Of a DNA stretch of 64,000 nt, positions 41,527-51,245 are shown piece by piece. Source of the DNA: an uncultured Methanomassiliicoccales archaeon (lineage in GTDB: Archaea; Thermoplasmatota; Thermoplasmata; Methanomassiliicoccales; Methanomethylophilaceae); contig CAUFXM010000005.1 in the NCBI GenBank assembly GCA_959597175.1, forward strand, positions 1 to 64,000. Reading direction: 5' to 3'. The position numbers were made by a program, and so were the translations under genes. Below the pieces are notes generated by a model that was not told the origin of the DNA, did no database searches, and worked only from the letters and a program-made list of their open reading frames with translations. Every line of letters begins with the position of its first letter. Position 1 is the first letter of the stretch.

Positions 41527-42091
41527 GCAGGCGGTCGTATACGCCCTGTCGGCGTTCGTCGCGATCCTGGCATTCGGGACTGCGATGTTCTCCTGGTTGG
41601 AGGGGTGGGGGATCCTCGACTCGCTGTACTTCACCCTGTACACCGTAACGACCGTGGGTTTCGGGGACATGGCGCCGTCCCCTGAGAACAGGCTGTTCAC
41701 AGCCGCTTTCATACTGATATGCACGACGATGACGATAGGGTGCATCGCCGTCATCGGCAATTGGATAGTGTCCGCGCTCCAGAGACGTAGCGCGGCGAAC
41801 AGGGCCGGCGAGAGCAGCGAGAGGGCCCGCAGGGCGATGGATTTCCTCGGCGGCGGGGATGCGGCGGACATCGACGAGATCGAGAGGTCCGTAGTGGGAA
41901 GGATAAGGAGGCTGCGATCCCGGCGGACCGTCAGATGCCCTCGAACGGCCTGGTCCCCCTGCAAGACGGGTAGTCGCAGCAACCGTAGAACGTCCTCCCA
42001 CCGTAGGATGCGATCCTCATCGGACCGAAGCATTCCGGGCAGAAAGGGGTCGATCTGGAGAGAACGGGGCTCTGCTTCAGAAGCTCGGTGA
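41513..42091 (+). CDS. Two-TM potassium channel subunit (second)
   Basis: A 192-residue frame with the same architecture as the preceding gene: helix, pore loop with filter TVTTVGFGDMAP (GFGD variant), helix, then a charged tail. Residues after about 140 are very rich in Arg and Ser and are antisense to the 3' end of the convergent helicase gene (161-base overlap), so the functional protein may not depend on them. It starts inside the end of the first subunit gene. Confidence 0.82.
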   Translation: MNRDEQAVVYALSAFVAILAFGTAMFSWLEGWGILDSLYFTLYTVTTVGFGDMAPSPENRLFTAAFILICTTMTIGCIAVIGNWIVSALQRRSAANRAGESSERARRAMDFLGGGDAADIDEIERSVVGRIRRLRSRRTVRCPRTAWSPCKTGSRSNRRTSSHRRMRSSSDRSIPGRKGSIWRERGSASEAR

Positions 42092-43913
42092 CGAAGGGCG
42101 ATCTGGCCGATTGCGCGTAATGGTCCTCGTCCGTGCGGTTGACGATCAGCAGGCGTCTCCTGGCGCGCGTCATGGCAACGTAGAACACCCTGCGCTCCTC
42201 CGCCAGGGCGATCCCCTCGTCCCTGGTGGCGAACAGGTCGGATACCTCGTCCGACACCGTGTTCGGGAACCCTCCCCGGTCCCTGTCTGCGATAAGGAAC
42301 ACATCGTCTGCCTCAAGGCCCTTGGAGGAATGTGCGGTCAGGAATCTGAGCTTTCTCGCGTCCCTCCATTCGGCGGAGTCCTCGTCCCACACCCTGTATA
42401 CGATGTCTACCGTCCCGGACTGGGACTGGACGAACAGGAACTGGCCGTTCCCGTTCCCGAGCGCGTACACATCTGATCTGGTCCTCCCTATGATGAATAC
42501 GGTCTCGTCCTCCGGGAGGTGGTCGAGGCGGTTGGCGATCATCCTCGGTATGTCCCTGTCGGAGTTCACCGGCAGGAGCTGGACCGGTCTGGGGACCGGG
42601 TCGCGCACACCCCTGACGTCCTTCCTTCTCTGCATCGGGTTGGCCGACACGAAGGTGCCGCTCAGGTCCACGAGGGTCTGCGGGCAGCGATAGGTGGTCT
42701 CGATCAGCGACACCGAGGTAGTTCCGAATCCAGCCCATTGCTCCTCGAACCCGTAGAACTGCCACACGTCGCCTCCGCTGAAGGAGTAGATGCTCTGCCA
42801 GTCGTCACCCACGCAGAACAGTCTGAACCCCATCCTCCTGCGTAGCTCCCTGAGCAGGCCCACCAGGACGGGAGAGACGTCCTGGTACTCGTCGACGAGA
42901 ACATGGGTGTATCTTCTCCCCACGGCCCCTCCGGCACGCACAGACTCGGTCGCCTGGATGACCATGTCGTCGTAGTCGGCCATGTCCCCCTGGAGGCAGG
43001 CGAGGTTGTACAGGTCCCACACCCTGTCCAGGAGGAACAGCTTCTCCTCCACCCTGGGACGTGTCGCGGTGTCGTTGCGGCCGTTGGCCCTCCTCAGGTC
43101 TGCCATGGTCGTCATGGTGGACTTGCATCTGGAGATGAGGGCTCCCATGGCTTCCGGCAGTCTCTCGCCCCAGGCCCTGACGACCTCTGCGGCGAGGTCG
43201 TTGGGGTTCAGGCGCTCACAATGGAAGGAATGGCGGTCGAGGTACTCCCATGCCTCGCGCCGGTCCTTTGCCGCGGCCTTGGCGATGTCGTCGTCGGAGT
43301 AGACCCTGATCCTGTGCCCCCTCCCGTCCTCGGCGGTTATGTGGCCCGGGCGCTGCTCGCCATCCGCGAAGGATGGCCTCTCGTACGAGCAGCGTATCCC
43401 GCACTCGAAAAGGATGTCGGAGAACACGCGCAGGCCCCTGTTCCTTATGCTGACCCCGCTCAGGGAGACATCCGAGTGGCCCGCGGTCCTGAGACCGTCC
43501 ACATAGAGGAGCAGGGCCCTGGCGAATCTGCGGTCATCCTCTGCCGCGTCGTACATGATCCTGCCGATGAGGCCGTTCCTGTCTCCCCCGACGCAAGGTC
43601 TCCGGCGCAGGATCCTGTTGCCTAGGGCATGGATGGTCATCACGTCGCCGGCGAACCCTCCGTCGAATTCGGCATCCACCGACGCCCTGAGGTCCGAGAC
43701 CGTGTTGTTGGTCAGGGATATGAGCAGTATCCCGCGCGGGTCGACGCCGGTGTCCACGAGGCGCTTGACCTTCCCCACGAGCGTGGTGGTCTTCCCGGTT
43801 CCGGCCGCCGCTATGACGAGCTGGGTGTCGGAGCGGTCCATCACGGCAGCGAGCTGCTGCCCGTCCAGGGGATGCCCTCCGACAGTGATCACATCGCTCC
43901 GGTGTCCGCTCAT
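41931..43913 (-). CDS. UvrD/Rep-family DNA helicase with C-terminal zinc finger
   Basis: A 660-residue superfamily 1 helicase: motif Ia region after Walker A (AAAGTGKTTTLV, residues about 32-43), Walker B DEYQDVSPV, motif III VGDDWQSIYSFSGG, a UvrD-type motif IV-V region (AHSSKGLEADDVF) and motif VI VAMTRARRRLLI. The C-terminus holds a topoisomerase-type four-Cys zinc finger (CPECFG ... CCDYPSC), likely binding DNA. I chose the ATG at 43913, about 25 bases after a minus-strand AT-rich box. An alternative ATG is at 43952. Confidence 0.9.
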   Translation of the reverse strand: MSGHRSDVITVGGHPLDGQQLAAVMDRSDTQLVIAAAGTGKTTTLVGKVKRLVDTGVDPRGILLISLTNNTVSDLRASVDAEFDGGFAGDVMTIHALGNRILRRRPCVGGDRNGLIGRIMYDAAEDDRRFARALLLYVDGLRTAGHSDVSLSGVSIRNRGLRVFSDILFECGIRCSYERPSFADGEQRPGHITAEDGRGHRIRVYSDDDIAKAAAKDRREAWEYLDRHSFHCERLNPNDLAAEVVRAWGERLPEAMGALISRCKSTMTTMADLRRANGRNDTATRPRVEEKLFLLDRVWDLYNLACLQGDMADYDDMVIQATESVRAGGAVGRRYTHVLVDEYQDVSPVLVGLLRELRRRMGFRLFCVGDDWQSIYSFSGGDVWQFYGFEEQWAGFGTTSVSLIETTYRCPQTLVDLSGTFVSANPMQRRKDVRGVRDPVPRPVQLLPVNSDRDIPRMIANRLDHLPEDETVFIIGRTRSDVYALGNGNGQFLFVQSQSGTVDIVYRVWDEDSAEWRDARKLRFLTAHSSKGLEADDVFLIADRDRGGFPNTVSDEVSDLFATRDEGIALAEERRVFYVAMTRARRRLLIVNRTDEDHYAQSARSPFVTELLKQSPVLSRSTPFCPECFGPMRIASYGGRTFYGCCDYPSCRGTRPFEGI

Positions 43914-43936
43914 GGGCGACCCCAATCGCCCCCGGC

Positions 43937-45232
43937 TCAATAATCTTGCCATCCTGGCGCGGATCGCTTCCCGAGCGAGGCCATGACGGTCTCGTAGGCC
44001 TCGCGGTAGGGGATGCCCCTCTCCCTGCACAGGGCCGCCAGGTCCTCGTATTCCGGATGCGCCTTCTCCGTTCCGTTGACGGTGCAGAACTTGACCCTCA
44101 CCCTTCCGAGCGGGGTGTCGACCTCCTCGATCCTGCGGTCCATCACGGTGCGGTCCATCACGGATCTGCGGATCCCCACGGTGGAGGTCTCCTCGAAGAT
44201 GACCGACTCCAGGCGCTCCCTGTCCGATTCCACGCAGATCACCGTCAGCAGGAACGCCGGGCGTCCCTTCTTCATGAACACAGGGGTGAAATGGGCGTCC
44301 CTCGCCCCCTCCCTCATCAGCCTCTCCGCCGCGAACCCCAGCATCTCGCCGGTGCAGTCGTCCACGTTGCACTCGAGCTTGACGACGGTGTCACTCGGGG
44401 GCCTGGGTACTATCAGCATGGCCCTCAGGATTCCGGACCTCTCCGACTCCCTCTTCCCGGCGCCCATCCCGATGCGATCGATGCGGAATGACGCCGGCAC
44501 ATCGCAGGTGCGGGCCGCCGCCGCGAAAGCCGCTCCTGTTGGAGTGACGTATTCGCCCATGGAGTCCGTGACCCTCAGGGGGAGCCCGTGGGCCCTTGCG
44601 ATGTTGACGACGGCGGGCACGGGAATCGGGATGACCCCATGCTGGCACCTTACGCACCCCGTACCCTCGTAGAGTTCGGAGAAGCAGACGTCGGACACCC
44701 CGAGGCTGTCCAGGCAGACGCCCAGGGCGATGACGTCCACTATCGAGTCGACGGCGCCGACCTCGTGGAAGTGGACCCTGTCCTTGGGGACCCCGTGGGC
44801 CTCTGCCTCGGCCTCGCCGATGATGTCGAAGATCCTCCTGGAGACCGTCCTGGCGCCGTCGGTCATTTCCGCCGAGTCGATGATCGCAACGATCTCCGGC
44901 AGGCCCCTGTGGGCATGGTGGTGGCCGTCGTGACCGTGGTCATGTTCATTGTGATCGTGCCCGTGATGGTCGTGCCCGTGATCGTGCCCATGGCCGTACA
45001 GGTACTCCATGTCGTGGTCGTGGTTGTCCTCGTCCAGTATCACGTCGAAGTCGCATGCGTCCAGGCCGGATTTGCTCACCCTTGTGATCTCCGTCCTGAA
45101 GCCTCCGATCTCCAGGGACGACAGCGCCCTGTCCAGGGCCTCCCTGTCGGCTCCCAGGTCCAGCATGGCCGCTACGGCCATGTCCCCGCTGATCCCGGAG
45201 TAGCATTCGAAATAGAGCGTCCTTCCGTCCAT
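43937..45232 (-). CDS. larC: LarC, nickel insertion protein for the nickel-pincer cofactor
   Basis: A 431-residue CTP-dependent cyclometallase that installs nickel in the pincer nucleotide. The N-terminus FECYSGISGDMAVAAMLDLG is characteristic. A His/Asp-rich stretch at residues about 69-108 (repeats of HDHGHDHHGHDHNEH) probably binds nickel. VHFHEVGAVDSIVDV and the C-terminal region ECNVDDCTGEMLGF complete the family. In some bacteria larC is split by a programmed frameshift; here it is one uninterrupted frame. It is 25 kb from larE-larB. Confidence 0.93.
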   Translation of the reverse strand: MDGRTLYFECYSGISGDMAVAAMLDLGADREALDRALSSLEIGGFRTEITRVSKSGLDACDFDVILDEDNHDHDMEYLYGHGHDHGHDHHGHDHNEHDHGHDGHHHAHRGLPEIVAIIDSAEMTDGARTVSRRIFDIIGEAEAEAHGVPKDRVHFHEVGAVDSIVDVIALGVCLDSLGVSDVCFSELYEGTGCVRCQHGVIPIPVPAVVNIARAHGLPLRVTDSMGEYVTPTGAAFAAAARTCDVPASFRIDRIGMGAGKRESERSGILRAMLIVPRPPSDTVVKLECNVDDCTGEMLGFAAERLMREGARDAHFTPVFMKKGRPAFLLTVICVESDRERLESVIFEETSTVGIRRSVMDRTVMDRRIEEVDTPLGRVRVKFCTVNGTEKAHPEYEDLAALCRERGIPYREAYETVMASLGKRSAPGWQDY

Positions 45233-45236
45233 GTTA

Positions 45237-46361
45237 TCACAGCGTCTCCAGCTTCCTCGCCACGTCCGGCATCAGATCGCGGACTTTTATGTGCTGGGGG
45301 CATACGGCCTCGCACCTCCTGCATCCTATGCAGTCCGACGCTTTGGACACCCCGTGGGACCTGTTCATGTAGTAGAACGGGTGCGGGGACGGCCTTCCTT
45401 CCGGGATCCTCATGTGGTTGTTGTAGATTGAGAAGTAGTCGGGGATCGGGATGGCCTTTGGACAGACCTCGGTGCAGTATCCGCATCCGGTGCATGGGAC
45501 GGCGGTGACGGAGGAGATCATCACAGCCGCCTTGCGCAGGACCTCCATATGCTCATCGTCCAGGGGCCGGACGTCCCTGAACGTGGACATGTTGTCCTCC
45601 AGCTGCCCCATGTCGGACATCCCGGATAGGACGGTCTCCACCCCGTCCAGTCCCGCCACGAACCTGAGTGCCCATGATGCCGGGCTCCAGTCGGGTTCCA
45701 CGGATCTGAGCAGCGCCTCCACGTCCCCGGGCACGTCGGACAGCACCCCGCCCTTCACGGGTTCCATGACCACTATGGGGAGGTCGTGCTCCCTGACTAT
45801 CTCGTAACACTCCCTGGCGCGGACGGACGGGTTCTCCCAGTCCAGGTAGTTGATCTGGAGCTGGACGAACTCTATCCCATCGAATGTGTCCAGCACCTCC
45901 CTGAGGTACGACGGGTCGTCATGGAAGGACATCCCGAGCCTGCCTATCCTCCCCTCGTCCCTCATCCTCAGGCAGAACCCGAAGGCGTCCGTGCGGTCGG
46001 TTGCATCCCTGAACCCCCTGCACAGGTTGTGCATGAGGTAGCTGTCGAACATGTCCACATGGCACCTGGAGAGCTGCTCGGAGAAGAACCTCTCCGGGTC
46101 GCCCTTCTCCTTCAGCGCCCTCAGGGGCATCTTGGTGGCAAGCCTGAAGCTGCCGCGGGGGTGGCGGTCGGCGATGGCTGCCCCGGCCGTCGGCTCGCTC
46201 CTTCCCTGATGGTAGAAGTATCCCGTGTCGAAGTAGTCCCATCCGGAAGAGATGAAGGCGTCCACCATGTGGTCGACGGCGTCCATGTCGACGTCCTTGG
46301 GATCGTTGGACTCCCTCAGGGGGAGGCGCATCAAGCCGAAACCGAGACCTGCCGCAGTCAT
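45237..46361 (-). CDS. Aldo/keto reductase with C-terminal 4Fe-4S motifs
   Basis: A 374-residue fusion of an aldo/keto reductase TIM barrel and a ferredoxin-like domain. The AKR part shows GFGLMRLPL, the catalytic Asp/Tyr in YFDTGYFYH and Lys in ATKMPL. The C-terminus carries CTGCGYCTEVCPKAIPIP and CIGCRRCEAVCPQHI. Such proteins are common in anaerobes and their substrates are unknown. A minus-strand TATA-like TAAATACA lies about 25 bases upstream. It ends five bases before the larC start, so it may be co-transcribed with larC. Confidence 0.92.
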   Translation of the reverse strand: MTAAGLGFGLMRLPLRESNDPKDVDMDAVDHMVDAFISSGWDYFDTGYFYHQGRSEPTAGAAIADRHPRGSFRLATKMPLRALKEKGDPERFFSEQLSRCHVDMFDSYLMHNLCRGFRDATDRTDAFGFCLRMRDEGRIGRLGMSFHDDPSYLREVLDTFDGIEFVQLQINYLDWENPSVRARECYEIVREHDLPIVVMEPVKGGVLSDVPGDVEALLRSVEPDWSPASWALRFVAGLDGVETVLSGMSDMGQLEDNMSTFRDVRPLDDEHMEVLRKAAVMISSVTAVPCTGCGYCTEVCPKAIPIPDYFSIYNNHMRIPEGRPSPHPFYYMNRSHGVSKASDCIGCRRCEAVCPQHIKVRDLMPDVARKLETL

Positions 46362-46387
46362 GGCCCGGCCGATGGGGCGGATTGTAT

Positions 46388-47152
46388 TTAGAGTTCACTT
46401 GAAGTCGAAGGGTCTCTGAACGAGCAGGGCATGCCCACCATGCATTTGCCGCATACCGTCGGTCCGAGGGCCCTGCCGTTCTCGTCGCAGCGCCTGTCGC
46501 ACGCATCTCTGTCGAATCCCTTCCCGTCAAGTGCTCCACCGGGGCAGACCCTGAAACATCTCCCGCACCTGCCGTCACGTCTGTACAGGCATCTCTCCCC
46601 GGTGAACGGCTCGTCATGCTCGCAGGGCATGTCGGTTATCAGCGAGAAGTACCTGCCGCAGCATCCGGATTCGGAGATCAGCATCCTGTTCTCACCGAAG
46701 CTCCCGAGCCCCGCGATCCTCGCCACGTGTCTCTGGGACCAGTGGCTGTACGTGGTGCCATCGATCTGTCCGATGTCCTTCGGGACCTCGGCACGGTAGC
46801 CCATCTCCCTCATCCTCGATGCGATGTGCTCGCTCATCTCGGCAGCCATGGCGTTCGTGAGCTTGTACGCCTTCGCCCAGCCGACGGTGGGCCTGTCGCC
46901 AGCGATGTTGTCCTCCGCAACCTCCTCCACGAACGGCAGGAAGTACGATACGACCGTCACAGGGTCCTCCAGGTAGTCCGAGGGCATCCTGTGGTCGACG
47001 TACGCGATCTCCCTCAGCTGCGGGAACAGGGGGGACCTGGCGTCCGCCAGGCCAACCAGGGGCCTCCTCCATATGGGTTCGACGCCATGTCTTCCGCAGT
47101 AGTCGGGGATGAACCCCTCGATCAACGATACGATCCAGTCCCTGGTGTCCAT
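46388..47152 (-). CDS. QueG-like 4Fe-4S protein (second of a tandem pair)
   Basis: A 254-residue protein with the epoxyqueuosine-reductase-like core. Residues about 120-180 hold SHWSQRHVARIAGLGSFG and the segment SESGCCGRYFSLITDM, and the C-terminus holds CGRCFRVCPGGAL and further cysteines (CGKCMVGMPCS). The class binds two 4Fe-4S clusters. The HEAT-repeat tail of true QueG is missing. It starts four bases after its paralogue. Similar stand-alone proteins in methanogens are uncharacterised and may act on corrinoid proteins, but this is speculation. Confidence 0.78.
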   Translation of the reverse strand: MDTRDWIVSLIEGFIPDYCGRHGVEPIWRRPLVGLADARSPLFPQLREIAYVDHRMPSDYLEDPVTVVSYFLPFVEEVAEDNIAGDRPTVGWAKAYKLTNAMAAEMSEHIASRMREMGYRAEVPKDIGQIDGTTYSHWSQRHVARIAGLGSFGENRMLISESGCCGRYFSLITDMPCEHDEPFTGERCLYRRDGRCGRCFRVCPGGALDGKGFDRDACDRRCDENGRALGPTVCGKCMVGMPCSFRDPSTSSEL

Positions 47153-47156
47153 CCGA

Positions 47157-47915
47157 TCACCTCGAGGGATCCCTGAACGAGCAGGGCAGCCCGACGATGC
47201 ACTTCGCGCATGCGAATACGCCGAAGGCCTGACGGGACGAGTCCCCGTCCCTGTCGCAGCTCCAGCGGTCGAATCCGCCCGGCGCGATGGCGTTCACCCT
47301 GCATCTCTGCATGCACACCCCGCAGCTGCCGTCCTTCCTGTACAGGCAGCGCTCCTCCTGCGGGATCGGGTCCGGCTCGATCTCCATGGTGGTCACCACT
47401 GAGTAGAACCTGCCGCAGCACCCCGAGTCGGTGATCAGCATGTTGTTCAGTCCGTATGTGCCCATCCCGCAGATGCGGGCCACGTGCCTCTGGGACCATC
47501 TGCTGACGATGTCCCCGTCCAGGCGGCAGATGTTCTCAGGCATCCTGGCCTCGTAGTCCAGGGCGCGGATGTCGGTCTCGACCGCATCGGCCAGCTCGCC
47601 GATGATGTTGTTGGTCAGGACGCAGGCGTAGGCGAACTCCGGAGACACGGAACCGCCGGAGATGGCGCTGTGGGCCACGTCCCTGGAGAACGGGATGTAG
47701 TACGACACGACGGTCCTGGCTCCGGGCAGGACCTCCTCCGGCGTGTAGTGGTCCGGGTGGACGATCGTCTTCAGCTCGTCGAACATCGGGGACCTGGCGT
47801 CCCCGAACCCGACGATGGGGTCTCCCCACACCGACTCTATTTCGTTCTCCCTGCAGTACCTGTCCAGGAACCGGCGGATGGTGTCGGCGAGCATCTCCCT
47901 GACATCGAGGTCCAT
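47157..47915 (-). CDS. QueG-like 4Fe-4S protein (first of a tandem pair)
   Basis: A 252-residue paralogue of the following gene with the same layout: ARSPMFDELK near residue 40, SRWSQRHVARICGMGTYG, TDSGCCGRFYSVVT, and C-terminal CGVCMQRCRVNAI and CAKCIVGLPCSFRDPS. The identical ending CSFRDPS in both copies supports a local duplication. A minus-strand AT-rich box (about 47939-47946) precedes the ATG at 47915, so the pair is one transcription unit. Confidence 0.78.
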   Translation of the reverse strand: MDLDVREMLADTIRRFLDRYCRENEIESVWGDPIVGFGDARSPMFDELKTIVHPDHYTPEEVLPGARTVVSYYIPFSRDVAHSAISGGSVSPEFAYACVLTNNIIGELADAVETDIRALDYEARMPENICRLDGDIVSRWSQRHVARICGMGTYGLNNMLITDSGCCGRFYSVVTTMEIEPDPIPQEERCLYRKDGSCGVCMQRCRVNAIAPGGFDRWSCDRDGDSSRQAFGVFACAKCIVGLPCSFRDPSR

Positions 47916-47976
47916 GCTCCGCCGACACTGTGCCAGATAATAAAAATGATGGCGGCCGGTGCCGCCATCGGGGCCA

Positions 47977-49041
47977 TCACAGGATGCCCATGTCGGTCAG
48001 CTTCTCGGGGAGGTAGTGGTCGGTGACGTAGTCCAGACCGTACCTGGCAAGCGCCTGCTGCTCGGCTTTCTTGTTCATCCCCAGCATGGCCTGGATCTCG
48101 TTCACCCAGAACTCGTCGGCGAACCTCGGGTCGGAGAGCTCCGCGTTCAGCGCCCCGACGTCCTTGTCGTTGAGCTTGTCGGTGGGCAGGTCGTAGTTCA
48201 GGATGTCCGATGCGGTGATGCCTATGAACTGCGCCGTGGGTGTCGCCAGGTACTCGGATATGTGGGCGGTCTTGATGGCGCCGTACGCCACCGAGGCGTA
48301 GATCCTGAACGACCACGGGTCGCCGTCGGTGAACACGGTCACGGGGATGCCGAACTCCTCGTTCAGCCTCTTGATCAGACGCCTGGTCGACCTTGTCGGC
48401 TGTCCGGACAGGTGGATGAGCGTGCATCCGTATCTCTCCGGGAACCCGTTCTCGATCAGCCTGGCGTACATTCCTCCTGTCTCGATGGCCATGACGAACT
48501 TGGTGTTCCCGGGATCGATCTGGAACGTGTCCTGCTCCACCTTGTACGGAACGGAGAAGCCGGTCTCGGCGACGTCGTCCATGCAGTTGATGGTCTTCAT
48601 GCCTTTCTTGGTCATGGTCGTGAAGTTGATGTCCCCGTACACATGGGAGCTCCCCTCCTCCGGCCTCAGCCTGAAGTCCTCCCTCATGCAGTGCGTCACC
48701 GTCTCAAGGTCCTCTGCCAGGAGGTTGCTCTCGTCCTGGCTGTGGAACTTGGCGTTGTTCCAGCCCTCGGAGATGTAGTACATCTCCCTCAGGGTCGAGG
48801 ACTTGTTCTCGCGGATCATCTCGTTGATGAAGTCCGCCGTGTACACCGTGCGCAGCATCGACACGGCACCGTTCACGGTCTTCGCCGAACGGGACGTCCT
48901 GAGGTCGCCGTACTTCCAGACGTTGTGCTGCGGGTCGAACTCGATGTTCCTCTTGGACCTCATGGGGAGATCCATGGAGGGGATCTGGCCCTGGTCCATC
49001 TGGTCGTAGATCTTCTCGATGATGTGGGTGAGGCTCTCCAT
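47977..49041 (-). CDS. top6A: DNA topoisomerase VI subunit A
   Basis: Type IIB topoisomerase cleavage subunit (Spo11 family), 354 residues. The active-site tyrosine is in TLREMYYIS (5Y-CAP domain) and the Toprim acidic residues in FVMAIETGGMY and VFTDGDPWSFRI. I chose the ATG at 49041, four bases after AGGAGG. A TTG at 49071 in the same frame overlaps top6B. It lies 16 bases after top6B in the same operon, the usual archaeal order. Confidence 0.95.
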   Translation of the reverse strand: MESLTHIIEKIYDQMDQGQIPSMDLPMRSKRNIEFDPQHNVWKYGDLRTSRSAKTVNGAVSMLRTVYTADFINEMIRENKSSTLREMYYISEGWNNAKFHSQDESNLLAEDLETVTHCMREDFRLRPEEGSSHVYGDINFTTMTKKGMKTINCMDDVAETGFSVPYKVEQDTFQIDPGNTKFVMAIETGGMYARLIENGFPERYGCTLIHLSGQPTRSTRRLIKRLNEEFGIPVTVFTDGDPWSFRIYASVAYGAIKTAHISEYLATPTAQFIGITASDILNYDLPTDKLNDKDVGALNAELSDPRFADEFWVNEIQAMLGMNKKAEQQALARYGLDYVTDHYLPEKLTDMGIL

Positions 49042-49057
49042 CGCCTCCTGCTGCCTG

Positions 49058-51091
49058 TCACTCGTCGTCAAGGTCTTCCACCTCCTCTGAGTCCTCCTCT
49101 TCGTCCTCCACGAAGTCCCCCTCGTCGGTCTGGACGATCTCCATGCCCTTTATGCCCCAGTCTCCCGGGAGGAGCTCCGCGCCCATGACCATGGCGGGGT
49201 TCAGTCCCGAGAAGTAGATGTCATCGGCGTCGAACGTGTCCGCCATGTCGCCGGTGAGCTCGAATCCTATATCCACATGCTCGGACGGGGCCAGGTCCTT
49301 CACCTCCCAGTTGGCCTTGCCGTCGTCCTTCATGTCTACGAACATCGGGTTCGAGAACAGCGTCAGGTTGACCGCCTCTTTAGGGACCTGGGCGTGCAGC
49401 ATGAGTGTGCGCGGGAGGCTCGTGTAGTTGTACACCGTGTACTTCACGTCGATGGTCTTCCTGTCGACCTTCTTCGTCTCCGGCTCCACCCACACCACGT
49501 TCATGATGCGGGTGATGGTCCTGTCGAGGTTCGGGACCGGTTTCCCGAGGTGGTCCGCGGCCTTCTTCGCCATGTCCGGGAGGATCTCCTGCACGATCTC
49601 GAACTTGGCATGGGTCTTCTTCTTCCTCTCCAGCTTGTTGAGGTGGCTCTTCAGGTTCCTGGCGCAGAGCCTCAGCGCGAGGCCGATCTCGCTCTGCAGC
49701 TCGGGGAAGGCGGCGACGGCCTCCTTGCCCTCGGATGTGAAGGGCACCTTGGTGGATGCCACGTGCACCAGGATGATGGCCGGTCCGTAGGGGATGCCCT
49801 TGCCTCCCCTCTGCTCCAGCCCGTACCTCCTCCAGTCCATCTCGGAGATGGCCTTGGTTATGGCGCAGGCGCCCTGCTGGTAGAGCAGCGGGACGCGGTT
49901 GGCGAACCTGAGGATCTGCACCGGGCCGTCCGACGGGATGTCGCCGCCGTAGACGATCCCCGCCTCCACTATGAACGGGTTGCCGTTGACGGCCTTCGGC
50001 GAGCGGGTCACCGGGGTGGCGTAGTAGTCCGGGCGCAGTCCGTCCAGGACGTGCATCAGACCCTTCTTGATCAGCGTGTCGCCGATTGGGGAGAGGCAGT
50101 CCGTGGGGGGAGCCATGATCTTGCAGGTCTTTATCGCCGCCAGTATGGCGATGGCGTCGTCCCTGGTGATCTTCTCGGGCTTCTTCTCCCCGTCGACCTT
50201 GGATTTCTCCAGTATCTCGGTGGCGAGCCTATCGGTGATCCTGGAGAAGTCGTTCTTCAGGAACGCCCTGACGGTCTTCTGCGCGGAGTTGGACGCGTAC
50301 TTCAGCAGGTCCCCGATCTCCATGCCCTCGGGGTGGGGCTTGATCTCCTTGGGCCTCGGAGGCATGATGTCGGTGGCCCTCTCGAACACGTACTTCGTGC
50401 CGTCGGGGTCGTGGAACGTGATCTGGGCATGGGGGTTCACGATGGCGGTGTCCTTCAGGTACTCGAAAACTGACTGCTTCCCGGTGATGTACCTCCCCTT
50501 GATCGTGTACTCGATGCTGGTCCCGTGCTCCTTGCCCTCCCAGGTGAACGCCTTGTCGTTCGTGACTATGGGGCGGTTCGTCTTGGTGTCGATGACGATG
50601 TCCATCCCCCAGGCCACCTCGTCGTCGCCCTCGATCTTGGACATCACGTGTGCCGGTTTTCCAGTGGTGATGTTCCCGTACATGACGGTGGCGGATATCC
50701 CGATACCCTGCTGTCCCCTGGACTGGCGCAGGGCGTGGAACCTGGAGCCGTAGAGCAGGCGGCCGAAGACGTTCGGCATCATCTTGTGGACGATCCCGGG
50801 TCCGTTGTCCTCGATCCTGATGCGGTAGTCCTCGTCGTTCAGCCTCTCTATCCTGACCTCGACGTCCGGCAGGAACCCCGCCTCCTCGCATGCGTCCAGC
50901 GAGTTGTCAACCGCCTCCTTGATGCCCATGAGGAGGGACTTGGAGCGGGAGTCGAATCCCAGGATCTGCTTGTTCTTCTCGAAGAACTCCGTGACAGAGA
51001 TCTCCTGCTGCTTGCTGGCGAGCTTCACCGCCGTGGCCGTCTTCTTCTCCTTGGGCGCGGCATCTCCCTTTGCGACTTCGTCAGAGGGCAT
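49058..51091 (-). CDS. top6B: DNA topoisomerase VI subunit B
   Basis: ATPase subunit of topoisomerase VI, 677 residues. The GHKL motifs are EAVDNSLDACEEAG, RIEDNGPGI and SRGQQGIGISA, followed by the helix-2turn-helix and transducer domains and an acidic C-terminal tail (EDEEEDSEEVEDLDDE). The ATG at 51091 is about 25 bases downstream of a minus-strand TATA box (TTTAAAT, about 51117-51123), so the message is probably leaderless. An upstream ATG at 51118 overlaps that TATA box and is rejected. Confidence 0.96.
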   Translation of the reverse strand: MPSDEVAKGDAAPKEKKTATAVKLASKQQEISVTEFFEKNKQILGFDSRSKSLLMGIKEAVDNSLDACEEAGFLPDVEVRIERLNDEDYRIRIEDNGPGIVHKMMPNVFGRLLYGSRFHALRQSRGQQGIGISATVMYGNITTGKPAHVMSKIEGDDEVAWGMDIVIDTKTNRPIVTNDKAFTWEGKEHGTSIEYTIKGRYITGKQSVFEYLKDTAIVNPHAQITFHDPDGTKYVFERATDIMPPRPKEIKPHPEGMEIGDLLKYASNSAQKTVRAFLKNDFSRITDRLATEILEKSKVDGEKKPEKITRDDAIAILAAIKTCKIMAPPTDCLSPIGDTLIKKGLMHVLDGLRPDYYATPVTRSPKAVNGNPFIVEAGIVYGGDIPSDGPVQILRFANRVPLLYQQGACAITKAISEMDWRRYGLEQRGGKGIPYGPAIILVHVASTKVPFTSEGKEAVAAFPELQSEIGLALRLCARNLKSHLNKLERKKKTHAKFEIVQEILPDMAKKAADHLGKPVPNLDRTITRIMNVVWVEPETKKVDRKTIDVKYTVYNYTSLPRTLMLHAQVPKEAVNLTLFSNPMFVDMKDDGKANWEVKDLAPSEHVDIGFELTGDMADTFDADDIYFSGLNPAMVMGAELLPGDWGIKGMEIVQTDEGDFVEDEEEDSEEVEDLDDE

Positions 51092-51245
51092 CCGGATGCT
51101 GCAATGGGGAAATCCCATTTAAAGAAGCCGTCAGGAAGTCCGTCCGGGCCAGTCATGCGGCAGGGCAGGGATTATTTCCCGTCCTCCCATACATGAACGG
51201 GGGATCGATCTGAGGGCAGAGGACGCGCTGGACGAGCTTGCGAGG

